NCBI GenBank assembly: GCA_905221605.1
Contig: CAJNDS010001890.1
Coordinates: forward strand, 560,001 to 624,000
From: Symbiodinium natans
Lineage: Eukaryota; Sar; Dinophyceae; Suessiales; Symbiodiniaceae
Direction: 5' to 3'
Length of the DNA: 64,000 bases
In this document: positions 12,701 to 22,573 of the stretch, piece after piece
How positions within the stretch are numbered: position 1 is the stretch's first letter
How the letters are laid out: each line of letters starts with the position of its first letter
Notes under the pieces: generated by a model
Told to the model about the DNA's origin: nothing
What the model saw: the letters and a program-made list of their open reading frames with translations, nothing else
Database searches by the model: none
Position numbers and translations under genes: made by a program

Positions 12701-15700
12701 GGGCTTAGTCGGGTTTATGTATGGTTGATATGTAGGTTACTACAGGGGTTTACAGGGTTTCTTTACAGGGCTCAAGTGTGTTTATAGGGTTTATCCAAGG
12801 TTTACTTATTTTATTTAGAAAGTTCATCGGGATGGCCCGTGTGCGACCGCCTGATAAGAGTGCCAGCTGATGGTTGGGTTGGGTTGCAGTGTGGCGCCGA
12901 GGCTCAAGGCCCTTGTTCAAGTACTCTTTTCACTGGCACGTTCCCCAGTAACCTTAGCAACCCTAAACCCTAAACCCTAAACGCTAGACCCTAAATGGAA
13001 GAAGTGCCTGCTGGTGAAAAAATTTCACGGTGCCACAGAGCATCCGAAGTTGGTGTCACTGTTTACTTGATGGCTTTGTGGGCTTGGCGTTTGAGACAAA
13101 ATAAGGTCAGACATGGGCCTTATAGATGAGATTTTCCCATATTCATATCTTCTTCCTATTGCCTTAATAGTATCTTGTTGCATTCATAAAATCAGAATAA
13201 AATCAGAAAAATCACAATCTTGTAGTAATATCTTACTATTGTCATATTCGATCTTAGTTTCATGACATAGTCTTTTCTAACGTTGTACATTTCATTCTTG
13301 TATTCTCATACTCTTATATTCGCATATTCTTATATTCCATTATCATCATATATAGTAAGCTCTGGGACTGCACCCCGACAGTCAGAGAGCAAGCCGTCAG
13401 AGCAGGCGGGCTCAGGGGCAGACGGAGGTGTCCATCCTTGGCCCGGAAGTAGCCGAAGGTGTATTCCAGGGCGCTCTCGTTCCCGGTGTATGCATCTGGC
13501 CAAGGGAGCGTTTTGGGGGTTTGGGGGTTTGGGGGTCAGGGTTCAGGGTTTGAGGTTTACCGCTTAGGGTTTGCAAACCCAAGCCCACTTTAAGCCTTAT
13601 GAGAATGCAAATGTGACTGCGGTGCTCAGTCGGTAGCCTCTACCATTTTTATGCGCATCAAACACCCTTAAAACACAAACCTCTTCCACAACAAACTCAG
13701 CCAAAACCCCACAACCCCCAGCCCTCCTTGGAAGATCATGGGCAGTCGCGAAACCTACCTGAATTTGTGCGTGCGACGACCGTCTCACGCAGCCAACACC
13801 CAAACCCTAAACCCTAAACCTAAACCTTAAAGCCTAAACCCTAAACCCCAAACCCTAAACCCCTAAACCCTAAACCCTAAACCCTGAACCTCTCAAATCC
13901 CAAAACCCTGAGCCCCTGCAGCCTCGAAAGAGGTAGTGGCCCATGGCCAGGGCTTGCGGTCCTCCGGGGCTTCTGGGGTGCTTCTACGTTTAGGGTTTAG
14001 GGTTTAGGGTTTAGGGTTTAGGGTTTAGGGTTTAGGGTTTAGGGTTTAGGGTGCTTCTAATGTCTAGGCCTTGAGGGATGAGGTCTTTCAGGCTTTATAC
14101 AGGGCTTCTGGAGGGGGTTTAGGGTTTAGGGTTTAGGGTCTAGGGTTTAGGGTTTAGGGTTTAGGGTCTCCTTTAGATGACTTGGGAGCGTTTGAAAAAG
14201 CATGGCTCCGACTCCGAATCTGAGAGGTGTGCAAGTAAGCCGCAGGTTCTCTAACAAAGGTCCATGTACCTCTAGTAGGGTTTAGGGTTTAGGGTTTAGG
14301 GTTTAGGGTTTAGGGTTTAGGGTTTAGGGTTTAGGGTTTAGGGTTTAGGGTTTAGGGTTTAGGGTTTAGGGTTTAGGGTTTAGACGCCCTAAGGGTCCAT
14401 GTACCTTATTACTACATACTTGGGCCCGAAAGCCCCTACAAAGGAAGTACTTCAAGGCCCAAGTATTCCTATTTAGGCAAATGGGCCCTTCGGGCTTTTT
14501 GTGTGTTGGGGTATTAAAAGGAATCGGATCGTTAGGGTTTGGGGCTTGGGTTCAGGTTGTTAGAATTTCGTGTCTACTGTCTAGGGGGCTTAGGGCATTG
14601 GGACTTTGGGTTCAGGGTGGTTGGGGTTTTTTAAGGGTTAGGGTTTAGGGTTTAGAGTTCGGGAGCTGGGGTCCTATAGAGTCTAAACCCTAAACCCTAA
14701 ACCCTAAACCCTAAACCCTAAACCCTAAACCCTAAACCCTAAACCCTATTAGAGGTACATGGACCTTTGTAGGGAAAGCCCTGAAGAAACCCGGGCCTTC
14801 CACAGAGAAGCCGACGTTCTCAAAGCGGATGCCATCCCTGGGTGCGAAGGCTTTGAAGCCCGTAGGGTTTAGGGTTTGGGGTTTAGGGTTTAGGGTTTGG
14901 GGTTTAGGGTTTGGGGTTTGGGGCTTGGGGTTTGGGGTTTGGGGTTTGGGGCTTGGGGTTTAAAGGGTTAGGGGGTTTATGTCGGGTTTCTATAGGGATT
15001 CTAGGGGGTCTGTAGAGGGTTTCGTGCATATAGGGGTTTACATACATTTTATAGGGCTTGGGGTTTATGGTTCCGAGGGTTCGGAGTCGAGGATTCTGGG
15101 TTCAGGATGGAAGGCAAAGGCATCGCCCCCGGATGCTCATAGGCGGTTTAGGCTTTTTGGGTTTAGGAAGCAAGCCGGGGCACTAAACCCTAAGGCTACA
15201 GCCCTCAAGCCTAAAGCCTAAAGCCCTAAGCCCTAAACTTGTCAAGGTGCAGAAGACATATACGTGGACCTCGGGGCGTTCATTAAACCCTGAACCCAAA
15301 ACCCTAAGACCCTGAATACCAACCCCTATGTAAACCTTAAACCTTGAAAGCCCCAAACCCAAAAAGCCTGAACACAAAACAAAAACCCTAACCCCCTGAA
15401 CTCTAAACCCTGAACCCGAAAAACGCGGGCTGTCTGAGCGGAGGTCCATCGCACAGGCCCAATGGCGAAGCCGACGTCCTGCCACTGCAGCGGCCCACCA
15501 ATTCTAGAACCCAAAGCCCTAGGGTTTAGGTGGGGATTTCTCATAGCAACCTACAAGTGTATAGATTTTGGGTGCTTAGGTACTGTAGGGTTTTTGGGGA
15601 GAGGGGAGGGGGTCGTGCTATTCCGTGCACACTGAACTGAACTGTACACTTGAGATGATTGACGTCTTCATTTCTCCCTGAACCTCTCAGCCGAAATCCG

Positions 15701-16222
15701 AGAATATCTTGAGACCGAACAAATAGAGCAGGATTTGCCCACCATACTCCCACCTCCCTCATTGGAGGAACTGCCCAAACAGGTACCCCTAAACACTAAA
15801 CACTGGTGTCTGCAGGACGCCAGTTTTGGAACCCCCCTCAAAAAATGTGTGTGTGTATATATATATAGAGATAAACTCCCATACTCTAAGCCTCCAAGGA
15901 AGGCCGTTATAAGTTATTAAAAACACAAATTTTCAATTCAGCTGGATCTCATTGGCTAGTTCTCATGTAGTACGGCACCCTCAACCGCAAACGCTAAAAC
16001 GAAAAAAACCCTAAACCCTAAACCCTAGACCCTAGACCCTAGACCCTAAACCCTAAACCCTACACCCTAAACCCTAAACCTAAACCCAACCCCTACCCCC
16101 CCCCCCCCCCCCCCCCCCCCAGAAGGGACCCTGACTTACAGGACTACCCAAGTGGCTCCTCTGGGAACTCTTCGTCCCCACCAACGAGGCTTGACACGAC
16201 GCCGGCCCTGGTCGTCCGAAAC
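481..16222 (-). CDS. Unknown protein, 35-exon chain of about 605 codons
   Basis: Exons on the minus strand: 16148-16222, 15425-15503, 15239-15269, 14791-14850, 14182-14219, 13923-13961, 13716-13758, 13380-13495, 12848-12902, 12608-12642, 12326-12473, 12109-12190, 11910-11931, 11713-11785, 11151-11161, 10876-10922, 10407-10425, 8966-8984, 8552-8583, 6831-6905, 6423-6441, 6105-6163, 5849-5894, 5395-5422, 5095-5164, 4821-4862, 4568-4609, 3672-3747, 3494-3509, 3078-3147, 2093-2132, 1359-1417, 1133-1198, 937-963, 481-538. Every junction agrees in phase and no stop occurs. Stretches seen: QWQDVGFAIGPVRWTSAQTA, GIRFENVGFSVEGP, ESALEYTFGYFRAKDGHL, GFFCDTGEHGCIMALFVREE, TNSDDITAEQVKAAQKA, SFGDTIVDIGKYYAK, LLGRRNVTLDFKVLRP, SLPNLAYWQYVQGKGRVR, LAKLIASMFAESVQVADI. 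The family is not recognised. The smallest exons (11-22 nt) are the least certain. Neither the start nor the stop is identified. Confidence 0.6.
580..800. repeat. AT-rich microsatellite (TA)n and TTTA/TATT runs
   Basis: Alternating TA tracts at 585-622 and 754-794 with AT-rich sequence between them, between exons 937-963 and 481-538. Confidence 0.95.
1359..1417 (-). CDS. Exon of the 35-exon chain
   Basis: A 59-nt minus-strand exon after GGGCCTTAG. It encodes LSRAEALFREIRTSANTGA and ends at a GTGGCG donor. It joins in phase to 2093-2132 (EAAAQQAMKATRQ, donor GTACGT) and to 1133-1198 (PLAKLIASMFAESVQVADI). Confidence 0.7.
1614..1714. mobile_element. Palindromic MITE-like element, family B
   Basis: Inverted ends ttgggatgttccccctta and ...taagggggaacatccca, with inner tactaacagtcctt/aggactgttagta. 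No coding capacity. Confidence 0.85.
1800..1908. mobile_element. Palindromic element, family D
   Basis: Inverted ends ggggggtttccgagaataggggta and ggtaccccgattttcggaaatcccc; a single clear copy. Confidence 0.75.
2649..2752. mobile_element. Family B palindromic element
   Basis: Ends gttgggatgtcccccctta and ggggaacatcccaa. Confidence 0.85.
2768..2942 (+). repeat. Purine GA/GAGAGG microsatellite
   Basis: Simple GAGAGG and GA repeats. The Arg/Glu-rich frame across it is not a gene. Confidence 0.95.
4176..4282. mobile_element. Palindromic MITE-like element, family A
   Basis: Inverted ends aagggtccatgtacc and ...cacatggaccctta surround a second internal inverted pair (attgggcctta / ggggcccaagt). 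No coding capacity; intronic. Confidence 0.8.
6831..6905 (-). CDS. Exon of the 35-exon chain with a GC donor
   Basis: A 75-nt minus-strand exon, acceptor AGGGTGCAG, 25 codons EVWNLAPGRAVQAATKEDV then LLSAGQ, donor GC (CAG/GCGTGG). Confidence 0.75.
7140..7480. other. AT-rich intronic stretch without recognised feature
   Basis: Unlike its surroundings, this stretch is AT-rich. One plus-strand frame of 65 codons (7238-7435) is hydrophobic, but it has low GC3 and no splice support. I see no gene here. Confidence 0.5.
7519..7703 (+). repeat. Poly-C tract of about 185 bases
   Basis: Nearly pure C with occasional G, A or T. The minus strand is G-rich and could form quadruplexes. It lies in the intron between exons 8552-8583 and 6831-6905. 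Poly-Gly/poly-Pro frames across it are artefacts. The assembled length may be unreliable. Confidence 0.95.
10196..10313 (+). repeat. Telomeric array (CCCTAAA)n inserted in a palindromic element
   Basis: About 17 units interrupt the right end of a GGTCCATGTACC-type element: the element runs to about 10195 and its terminal acatggaccctt reappears at 10325. Confidence 0.9.
10449..10574 (+). repeat. Telomeric array (TTTAGGG)n
   Basis: About 18 units, mostly perfect. It is the partner of the CCCTAAA array at 10196-10313, with exon 10407-10425 between the two. Confidence 0.95.
10575..10681. mobile_element. Family A palindromic element
   Basis: Contains tacttgggccccac, ctatataggaag and ggtacatggaccc; the left end is truncated at the telomeric array. 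Confidence 0.75.
11713..11785 (-). CDS. Exon of the 35-exon chain
   Basis: A 73-nt minus-strand exon after AACCTGCAG. It encodes RLYPRTNSDDITAEQVKAA then QKART and ends at a GTCTAG donor. High GC3. It joins in phase to a 22-nt exon at 11910-11931 (DGLKQLS). Confidence 0.75.
12326..12473 (-). CDS. Longest exon of the 35-exon chain
   Basis: A 148-nt minus-strand exon after ACCCTACAG with a GTCTAA donor. It encodes VPYIYILNTNGFLRLPSFA, then STISTTHGFFCDTGEHGCI, then MALFVREEPTN. No AG occurs in the 140 nt after its acceptor, so the start is well fixed. Confidence 0.7.
13380..13495 (-). CDS. Exon of the 35-exon chain
   Basis: A 116-nt minus-strand exon after TTGGCCAG with a GTCGGG donor. It encodes AYTGNESALEYTFGYFRAK then DGHLRLPLSPPALTACSLT. 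Confidence 0.75.
14256..14777. repeat. Compound inverted repeat with telomeric arms
   Basis: Outer ends aaaggtccatgtacctcta (14259) and tagaggtacatggaccttt (14751) are inverted copies. Inside them lie a TTTAGGG array (14277-14385) on the left and a CCCTAAA array (14683-14747) on the right, and inside those a complete GGTCCATGTACC element (14389-14490). The whole unit sits in one intron. Confidence 0.8.
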
Positions 16223-16263
16223 CTCGTAGGGTCTAGGGTGTATAGGGTTTAGGGTTTCGGGTT

Positions 16264-16450
16264 TCGGTTTAGTTTAGGGTTTAGGGTTTCGGTTTAGGGT
16301 TTAGGGTTTAGGGTTTAGGGTTTAGGGTTTAGGGTTTAGGGTTTAGGGTTTAGGGTTTAGGGTTTAGGGTTTAGGGTTTATAGGGTATAGGGCATAGGGT
16401 TTAGGGTTAAGGTGTAGGGTGTAGCGTTTAGGGTTTAGGGTTTTGGGGGT
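16264..16450 (+). repeat. Telomeric array (TTTAGGG)n with variants
   Basis: A long run of TTTAGGG with TTTCGGG and TATAGGG variants at its ends. It lies immediately upstream (on the minus strand) of exon 16148-16222. Confidence 0.95.
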
Positions 16451-16878
16451 GTTTTCGGAGTGCGTCCCATGCATAGGGGCCCACAAATAGGTGCCCTGGA
16501 GGAACCCGAAACCCTAAACCCTGAACCTTAGGGATTTGGGGGGGTGGGGGGTGGGGGGGGATGTTGGGGTTGAAGAGTTTCGAATTTAGGGGTTTTGGCC
16601 TGACGAGCTGAGGGCTCCGGACTTCGGGTTCGAGGTGCTTAGGGTTCAGGGTTTACGGATAAGGGAGCCCTGTGAGAAGAACGACAGCCTTCTCTGACTT
16701 AGGGAGGACTTGGGTGCTTGGGGCTCTCCTGCCCAAGTTCTCATGTTCCAAGAGTGCGCCCATTTGGTATGGTAGGCTAGCAAGCGCTCGCCCCCCGTCG
16801 GAAAAATGAAAGATGGTGGGGGTTTGCGGAAGCTTCGGGGGCCGAGGGCGTGGCGGTTCAGAGTTGTGTGTTAAACCC

Positions 16879-16976
16879 TCAGGGTCCATGGACCTGATTA
16901 CTATTATATACTTGGACCCTGAAGTCCTTATATAGGAAGTGCTTTAAGGAAGGCCCAAGTATTTCTTATTGAGGTA
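16879..16976. mobile_element. Family A element, right end replaced by telomeric array
   Basis: The left end agggtccatggacc is intact. The right end stops at gaggtac, after which a CCCTAAA array begins. Confidence 0.75.
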
Positions 16977-17059
16977 CACCCTAAACCCTAAACCCTAAAC
17001 CCTAGACCCTAAACCCTAAACCCTAAACCCTAAACCCTAAACCCTAAACCCTAGACCCT

Positions 17060-17145
17060 AGACCCTAGACCCTAGACCCTTAGAGTTGGGGCATGACGGC
17101 TCCTCTTCTAGGCCCTCTCGAGACGGTTTCGAGCTCATGGCTTGG
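17060..17145 (-). CDS. Possible exon with an ATG
   Basis: The minus strand reads MSSKPSREGLEEEPSCPNS. A GC donor after GAGGA would join it in phase 2 to the exon at 16148-16222. The acceptor is ambiguous. Confidence 0.4.
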
Positions 17146-17349
17146 GGTTTGGGGTTGGCAGTTTAGGCTTGAGGGAACCCAAACCCTAAACCCTGAACCC
17201 TGAACTCCCAACAGTAAGTTATAACCCAAAACCCAAAACCCTACTAAACAACCCTAAACCCTGCCCCAACTAAACAGCCCCAAACCCTAAACCCTACCAA
17301 AGCCTAAACCCTAAACCCCAAATCTTGAAGGGTTCTTAGGGTTCCCTGA

Positions 17350-17434
17350 GGAGTCTGCGGCTTGCTGGTGGTGTTCACCGGCTTCACGAGGACCGGCTTC
17401 ATGCCATGGCCATACCTCGTGGGACATCGCACCG
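17350..17434 (-). CDS. Putative exon
   Basis: After GCTCCCAAGAG the minus strand reads VRCPTRYGHGMKPVLVKPV then NTTSKPQTPQ. The 3' boundary is unclear. It sits between a CCCTAAA-rich left flank and the TTTAGGG array starting at 17478. Confidence 0.5.
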
Positions 17435-17910
17435 CTCTTGGGAGCTCTGGGGAAGCCTCTCAGAGTCGAGGGCTTAGTTTAGGGTTTAGGGGGGTTAGGG
17501 TTTAGGGTTTAGGGTTTAGGGTTTAGGGTTTAGGGTTTAGGGTTTAGGGTTTAGGGTTTAGGGTTTAGGGTTTAGGGCTTAGGGCTTTGGGCTTAGGGAA
17601 CCGTAAACCCTAAACCCGGAACCCTTAACTCTACACCCACAGACAGGGCTGCAGGTGCCCTTAAGGCTTCAGGCCATCGACTCCCCCCAAACCCCTCTAA
17701 CCTAAAGCCTAATAAACCCTAAGCCCTACACGGATCTGACACTTGAAAGACATCCAGCCTACAGTGCAGCCTCGATAGGGATTATGTAGCTTACGACCTT
17801 GGGGCACCCCGACCCAAATTTCTGAAGGTTAGGAACGCTGATGCAGAGGTAAGATCTGGCTTGAGATTATGTAGGGGTTTCAGTGGTTCAGGGGTTCAGG
17901 GTAAGGTTTC

Positions 17911-17994
17911 CAGGGTCCCAGAGGGCCAAGAAAGCCAGCTTGAAGCCAGGGCGCAGCTCGTCCACGAACTTCTCCGCCTCCTTGCGCGCCAGCG
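17911..17994 (-). CDS. Putative exon
   Basis: After CTTCCCCAG the minus strand reads LARKEAEKFVDELRPGF then KLAFLALWDPG with strong GC3. The donor is unclear; GC donors lie after CTG and TTG. It probably belongs to the gene that continues at 16222. Confidence 0.6.
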
Positions 17995-18680
17995 CTGGGG
18001 AAGTCTGCTGCTTTTGGCCTTGGCGCCAACAACAGCGAGACCTATAAAAGCCGATATTTCTGCTCACGGACTCCCGGACCTAAAAACCTCTATTTCCTGA
18101 ACAAAGTAGACCTGTCAAGCCCTATGAACCCCACACCCTACAAATCCCACTCCCTAAACCAAGCTTTGTCTTTTACGATTTTGGGCTTGGAGTTTAGAGT
18201 TTGAGTTTTCAGGGGGTTTCGGGTTCAGGGGTGGCTGGGGTGCATAGTGCAAGTCGAGGGGGCTGAGGGAGTCTTATCATGGACAGCGGAACATGGAATG
18301 CAAGAACGACATCAGCCATCAGATTCCCCAGCTATAGCCGTGTCTCATCGTCTCACCTTCAGTTTGGTCGTTCTGAAGTCTTGCGGAACCCAGAATCCTA
18401 ACGTGCACGACCCTGCAAACCCTCTAAACCCCAGCAAACTTTATAAACTGTATAAACCATAAACCAAACAAACCCTGCAAATACAAACTCGACAGCCTAA
18501 ACCATGAAAACCATTTTCCCCTTCAAACCCTGAACACTTTGCTGGATCACCAATCTCACCCATCGGGTGTATTCCGAAACCCTAAACCCTAAACCCTAAA
18601 CCCTAAACCCTAAATACTAAACCCTAAACCCAAAGCTCTATTTAGGTACATGGACCCCTAGGTTCATAGCCTCAGAACCC

Positions 18681-18706
18681 TGTCTCGGCAGAGGCTGCAG
18701 CCTATC
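18681..18706 (-). CDS. Possible micro-exon
   Basis: The minus strand has GCGGATAG, then AAASAETG, then GTTCTG. The plus strand of the same island reads AAAYPQDAVSPGLGSC between AG and GTAGGG. The strand is uncertain. Confidence 0.3.
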
Positions 18707-19019
18707 CGCAGGATGCCGTCAGCCCAGGCCTAGGCAGCTGCGTAGGGCTTTCGGGCTTCGGGTTTAGGGTTTAGGGTTTCGGGTTTAGGGTTCAGGGCTC
18801 AGGGATTAGGGCTTGTAAGGTTTTAGAGAACTTTAGGGCTAACTAGAGCGGGCAGGGCTTGCGGGCTCTCAGGGTCTGCAGGGCTCAATTGGGGTTTGGC
18901 CTTCAGGGCTTCAGGATTTTGCTGTGTTTGAAAATTGGCAGCCTAACCTGACCACCCGGTGGGCGACTACACGCTAATCCCGTCAAGCCTGAACCCTCAA
19001 CGCCCATAAAGGCCTAAAC

Positions 19020-19119
19020 TTGGGATGTTCGCCCTTATACTAACAGCGCTTAATAGGGAATATAACAGGGGGTACTATAATCCCTATGAAGGACTGTAAG
19101 TATACGGGGAACATCCCAA
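19020..19119. mobile_element. Family B palindromic element
   Basis: Ends ttgggatgttcgccctta and acggggaacatcccaa. Confidence 0.85.
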
Positions 19120-20109
19120 CGCTAAACCCCGAAGCTCCTCTCTTTCCAAAGGAGGTGCGAATCCGCGAGGGTCTCACGAGTCTCACGTCTCGCGGGCCCC
19201 CTGAACCCCAAAGACTATAGTGAACAGCCAAGACGTGAACCTGACTTTCTGCGGCTTGTACCATTGCATTGTACCACTAGGCTTCATACTATAAGGATGA
19301 ATAGTTAATTGTGAAGATTTCCGTACCATGATCTGATTCTACAGGCGTCCCTGCAAGATTTGTTGTTAGAAGGGTGGCGTACGGGTTTGACAATTTATGC
19401 GCTACTGGGTACATATGTTCTTTTGTGGCTTGCTAGGGTTTAGGGTCAAAAGGCTTTGTGGTTTGGACTTGGCATTAAGGGTGATGATTTGCTGGGTTTA
19501 CTGCTCACAGTTCATGTAAACATCCCCTATATCCACCCTTCATATCCTGAACCTACAGCCCAAAAAAACAACTCTAAACCCTCTACTCCCGATAATCCCC
19601 GAAACCCAATAAAGCCCGATGAGCCTTAAAACCCTAACCTTAAGGGGCGTGCAGCATGCCTCTGCGTCCCACCACACAGGGCGTCGAATTACTGTACACG
19701 TGGGAAGATCGCGGGGCACAGTCCCAGACACTTGGCGGAGCATGGGTCATTGATTCTGAAGACCCCAGAGTTGAGAGTTATAGGGCTTCGGGTTCCTTAA
19801 CATGTAGGGTTTAGGGTTTAGGGTTTAGGGTCTAGGGTTAAGATTCCTAAAGCCCTAGAAGAGTTTAGGGTTTTGGGGGCTGTTGGGGTTTCCTGTAAGC
19901 CCGAGACCTTGGGTACCCCTACCCTGCAACAGACATACGAGTAAATCAGGGAATAGAATGGGTATCTGTGCACTTACTCTAGGCTGGGGAAGTATCCAAC
20001 CCGAATCCCCCCTACAAACCCTAGAGCACTATCCCAGACTTCTCCCGCAAGAAGAGACAGAGTATGAACTGCAATAGCGGGCTTCTGCTGGGTCCTGCAG
20101 CACTTCACC

Positions 20110-20208
20110 TTTCGAACTCAAAACCTACTTTTTTGTAGGTTCTTCTTCTAAAACCCCTAATAGGATCATTAGGAAACCTACAACAAAATAGGCTTTGGGT
20201 TCGTAAGG
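20110..20208. mobile_element. Family C palindromic element
   Basis: aaaacctacttttttgtaggtt and ggctttgggttcgtaagg form the arms. Confidence 0.75.
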
Positions 20209-20224
20209 CAGTCTTCTACACGAC

Positions 20225-20282
20225 GCCCCCCGAGCCATGCCCGAGAATGTGCGCCGCGAACGCTCGTGCACGTTTGGGCTCC
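20225..20282 (-). CDS. Putative exon
   Basis: A 58-nt minus-strand exon after ACCGACCAG, reading EPKRARAFAAHILGHGSGG, with a GTCGTG donor. Confidence 0.5.
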
Positions 20283-20677
20283 CTGGTCGGTGCACTCAGA
20301 CCAACGCCGCAGGGGCCTGGATAGTGCCAGGGACTATAGGACCCTAGGGGTTTCTCGGGACTCTATACGGTATATATTATCGGGGTTATTAAATGGGGGA
20401 ATAGGGGTCCCTCCTTATACCCCTTTTACATAGTTTTGCCAATTGCCGGGTTCGAGTACGGCCTTGTGTGTTTCGGGAAGCTCAAGCAAGGAGCTGCAGG
20501 TGGGTTTCCGGCTGAGATTTCCGGGACTTTGGGATGTTGAGGGTTTTGAGCTTCCTGTTTGTTTTTTGTTATTTGGGTCTGGGCATCAGAGATACAGAAG
20601 CGTCTGCTTTAGGTTTAGGTGAGAGTGGTGCTGGGAGAAGCTTGGATGCAGCCAAAGTTGCTTTCCCACATTCCTAC

Positions 20678-20750
20678 CAAAACTTCTCTCGGACTCTTCC
20701 TCAACTACTTGCTCGGCTGCAGATTCTGGCCGATGTCTTTTCTTGAGCAT
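20678..20750 (-). CDS. Putative exon, possibly 5'-terminal
   Basis: Minus-strand reading begins with an ATG at 20748-20750: MLKKRHRPESAAEQVVEEE then SERSF, ending at a GTAGGA donor. The plus-strand frame across it is a low-GC3 shadow. Confidence 0.5.
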
Positions 20751-20942
20751 GGCAGACACTTAGACCCTGAAGGAGCTACGTGGTAATTACAGTGAGGCAC
20801 AAGTCTTACCTACACCCACGAAACCCTAAACCCTTAAGCTAAGTAACCATAAAACCTAAGCCCTAAACCCTAAACCATTAACCATTAACCCTAAACCCCA
20901 AACCCTAAACCCTAAACCCTAAACCCCGAACCCGGCTGGCCT

Positions 20943-20990
20943 TCAGTCCCGTTCCCTCAAGCAGTGGCATCCTCGCCACCTGTCGACCTG
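20943..20990 (-). CDS. Possible exon
   Basis: After GTCGACAG the minus strand reads VARMPLLEGTGLKASR. A telomere array lies on each side (20820-20935 CCCTAAA, 21000-21112 TTTAGGG), as for confirmed exons. Confidence 0.45.
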   Translation of the reverse strand, partial: QVDRWRGCHCLRERD

Positions 20991-21437
20991 CAAGCTTGGG
21001 TTTAGGTTTAGGGTTTAGGGTTTAGGGTTTAGGGTTTAGGGTTTAGGGTTTAGGGTTTAGGGTTTAGGGTTTAGGGTTTAGGGTTTAGGGTTTAGGGTTT
21101 TAGGGTTTAGGGTTTTTGGGTTCAGAATGAGAGGTGTGGGAGCAGCCTGGCTCCGTGATCATTTCTCTAGATGGCCTCCGCTGTAGCTATATAAGAATTC
21201 TAGAACCTGAGCTGCAATTGTTCGTATATTGATTCGTAGACCTGAAATGAATGCAATAATGTGCTCAAAGCTGTCAAGTTGGCAGCATGATTCCTTGTCC
21301 ATGATCCGGGATCAGGACCTGTTCTTTGCCTACGCCATGCTTGAATACTCAAGCCTGAAACCATTAGGGTGTCATAGGGCCTCATAGGGCTTGATAGGGT
21401 TTAATCAGGTTTAATAGGGCTTCATATGAAGGGTTTA

Positions 21438-21562
21438 CACCTTGTGGATTTGGGTCGCCGAAGTCGTCGTAGTCCTACACCCTATGCCAACAGCAGTCAG
21501 TAGGGCTGCCTACCATCCACGGACAGGCACGTGGTTGAGTCGTCCTGTCGACATAGCGGTGC
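21438..21562 (-). CDS. Two possible small exons
   Basis: One minus-strand island runs from CTATGTCGACAG to GTAGGC and reads DDSTTCLSVD. The next, from GGTGTAG to GTGTAA, reads DYDDFGDPNPQ. Their splice sites are good, but the two frames do not join directly. Confidence 0.4.
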
Positions 21563-21778
21563 ATAGGCGTGGCTGAGAATTTCAGGCTCCAGGGTTTAGG
21601 GCGGTTGAAGATTTCAGAAACCCTAAACCCTAAACTCTAACCCTAAACCGTAAACTCATACGGTCGTTATACCCACGATCCTACTACATCCTCGGGTCCA
21701 AGACCAAGGGCCAAGATGGCTTCAATTCAGCCACAGAGGGCCCATCGTCTGGGATGTTGGGCTTGGTGAACTCAAGAA

Positions 21779-21892
21779 TACCTTAAAACCTGCTTGTTTG
21801 TAGGTTACCTAAGAATCCCACATTATGAGGGGCTTCATAGGAAGAGCCTACAAAAAACTAGGTTTTGGGTTCTTAAGGTAAAGGCATACAAG
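21779..21892. mobile_element. Family C palindromic element
   Basis: tttgtaggttacctaagaatcc core and right end ggttttgggttcttaagg; left end partly lost. Confidence 0.8.
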
Positions 21893-22072
21893 AAAAGCAC
21901 GCTTGCAATCATGCACTCAAGAACCTCCATTAAGGGCTATTGCGCAGTAGACGCCAGCGTGACCTAGGCCTTGGGGCACAAGGCCCGAAGGACAGCGAGC
22001 ATGCAACCGAAACTCCACACACTCTGAACTCGAAACTCAGAACCCCGAACTACCCTGCGTGCATCATTTCAC

Positions 22073-22106
22073 AAGGCGGCAAGAGTCCCTGCAATGCCAC
22101 AAAAGC
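22073..22106 (-). CDS. Possible exon (plus-strand alternative exists)
   Basis: On the minus strand the sequence TTATCTTCCAG, then AFVALQGLLPP, then a GTGAAA donor is well formed. On the plus strand the same bases lie in GKSPCNATKAWKISH ended by a GTAAGC donor. The strand is not settled. Confidence 0.35.
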
Positions 22107-22468
22107 CTGGAAGATAAGCCATGGTAAGCAAAACAGTAAGAAACAAATACACAGGATTCTCCCAGACATTGGGGGTCTTGTGTCTTATGAGGACCTCATA
22201 GGCGGAGGGACTGCTTGGATGAGGGGAAACTCAGTTTATGCACTAAACCCGCTAACTGAGTTGCTGAGTTCATAAGCCCCCAAAAAGTGTACAGTTTCAG
22301 TTCTATAGGGTCTATGGGGGATTATAGTATCCCAAAAAAGTGTAAAGTGTACTCATTCAGCTACTAAGCTAAATTGCAGGCAGCGCTCCTCACCGGCAGG
22401 TGCTGCCGAAGCTTCCTGGATGCCTAGCGGGAAGCAGCCATGGTGAGGGTACGCAAGGTTTCGGACTG

Positions 22469-22573
22469 CCTTAAGAACCCAAAACCTACTTCTTTGTAGG
22501 TTACCTAAGAATCCTATAAGGGGTTTTTTAAGAAGAGCCTACAAAAAAGTTGGTTTTGGGTTCTTAAGGTATA
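22469..22573. mobile_element. Palindromic MITE-like element, family C
   Basis: Inverted ends ccttaagaacccaaaacct and ggttttgggttcttaagg with an internal tttgtaggttacctaagaatcc. Confidence 0.85.

Noticed and set aside
11713-14850. ABC-transporter ATPase, suggested by IRFENVGFSV and DDITAEQVKAAQKA
   Set aside because: The exons that join in phase between them contain no Walker A, Q-loop or LSGGQ signature.
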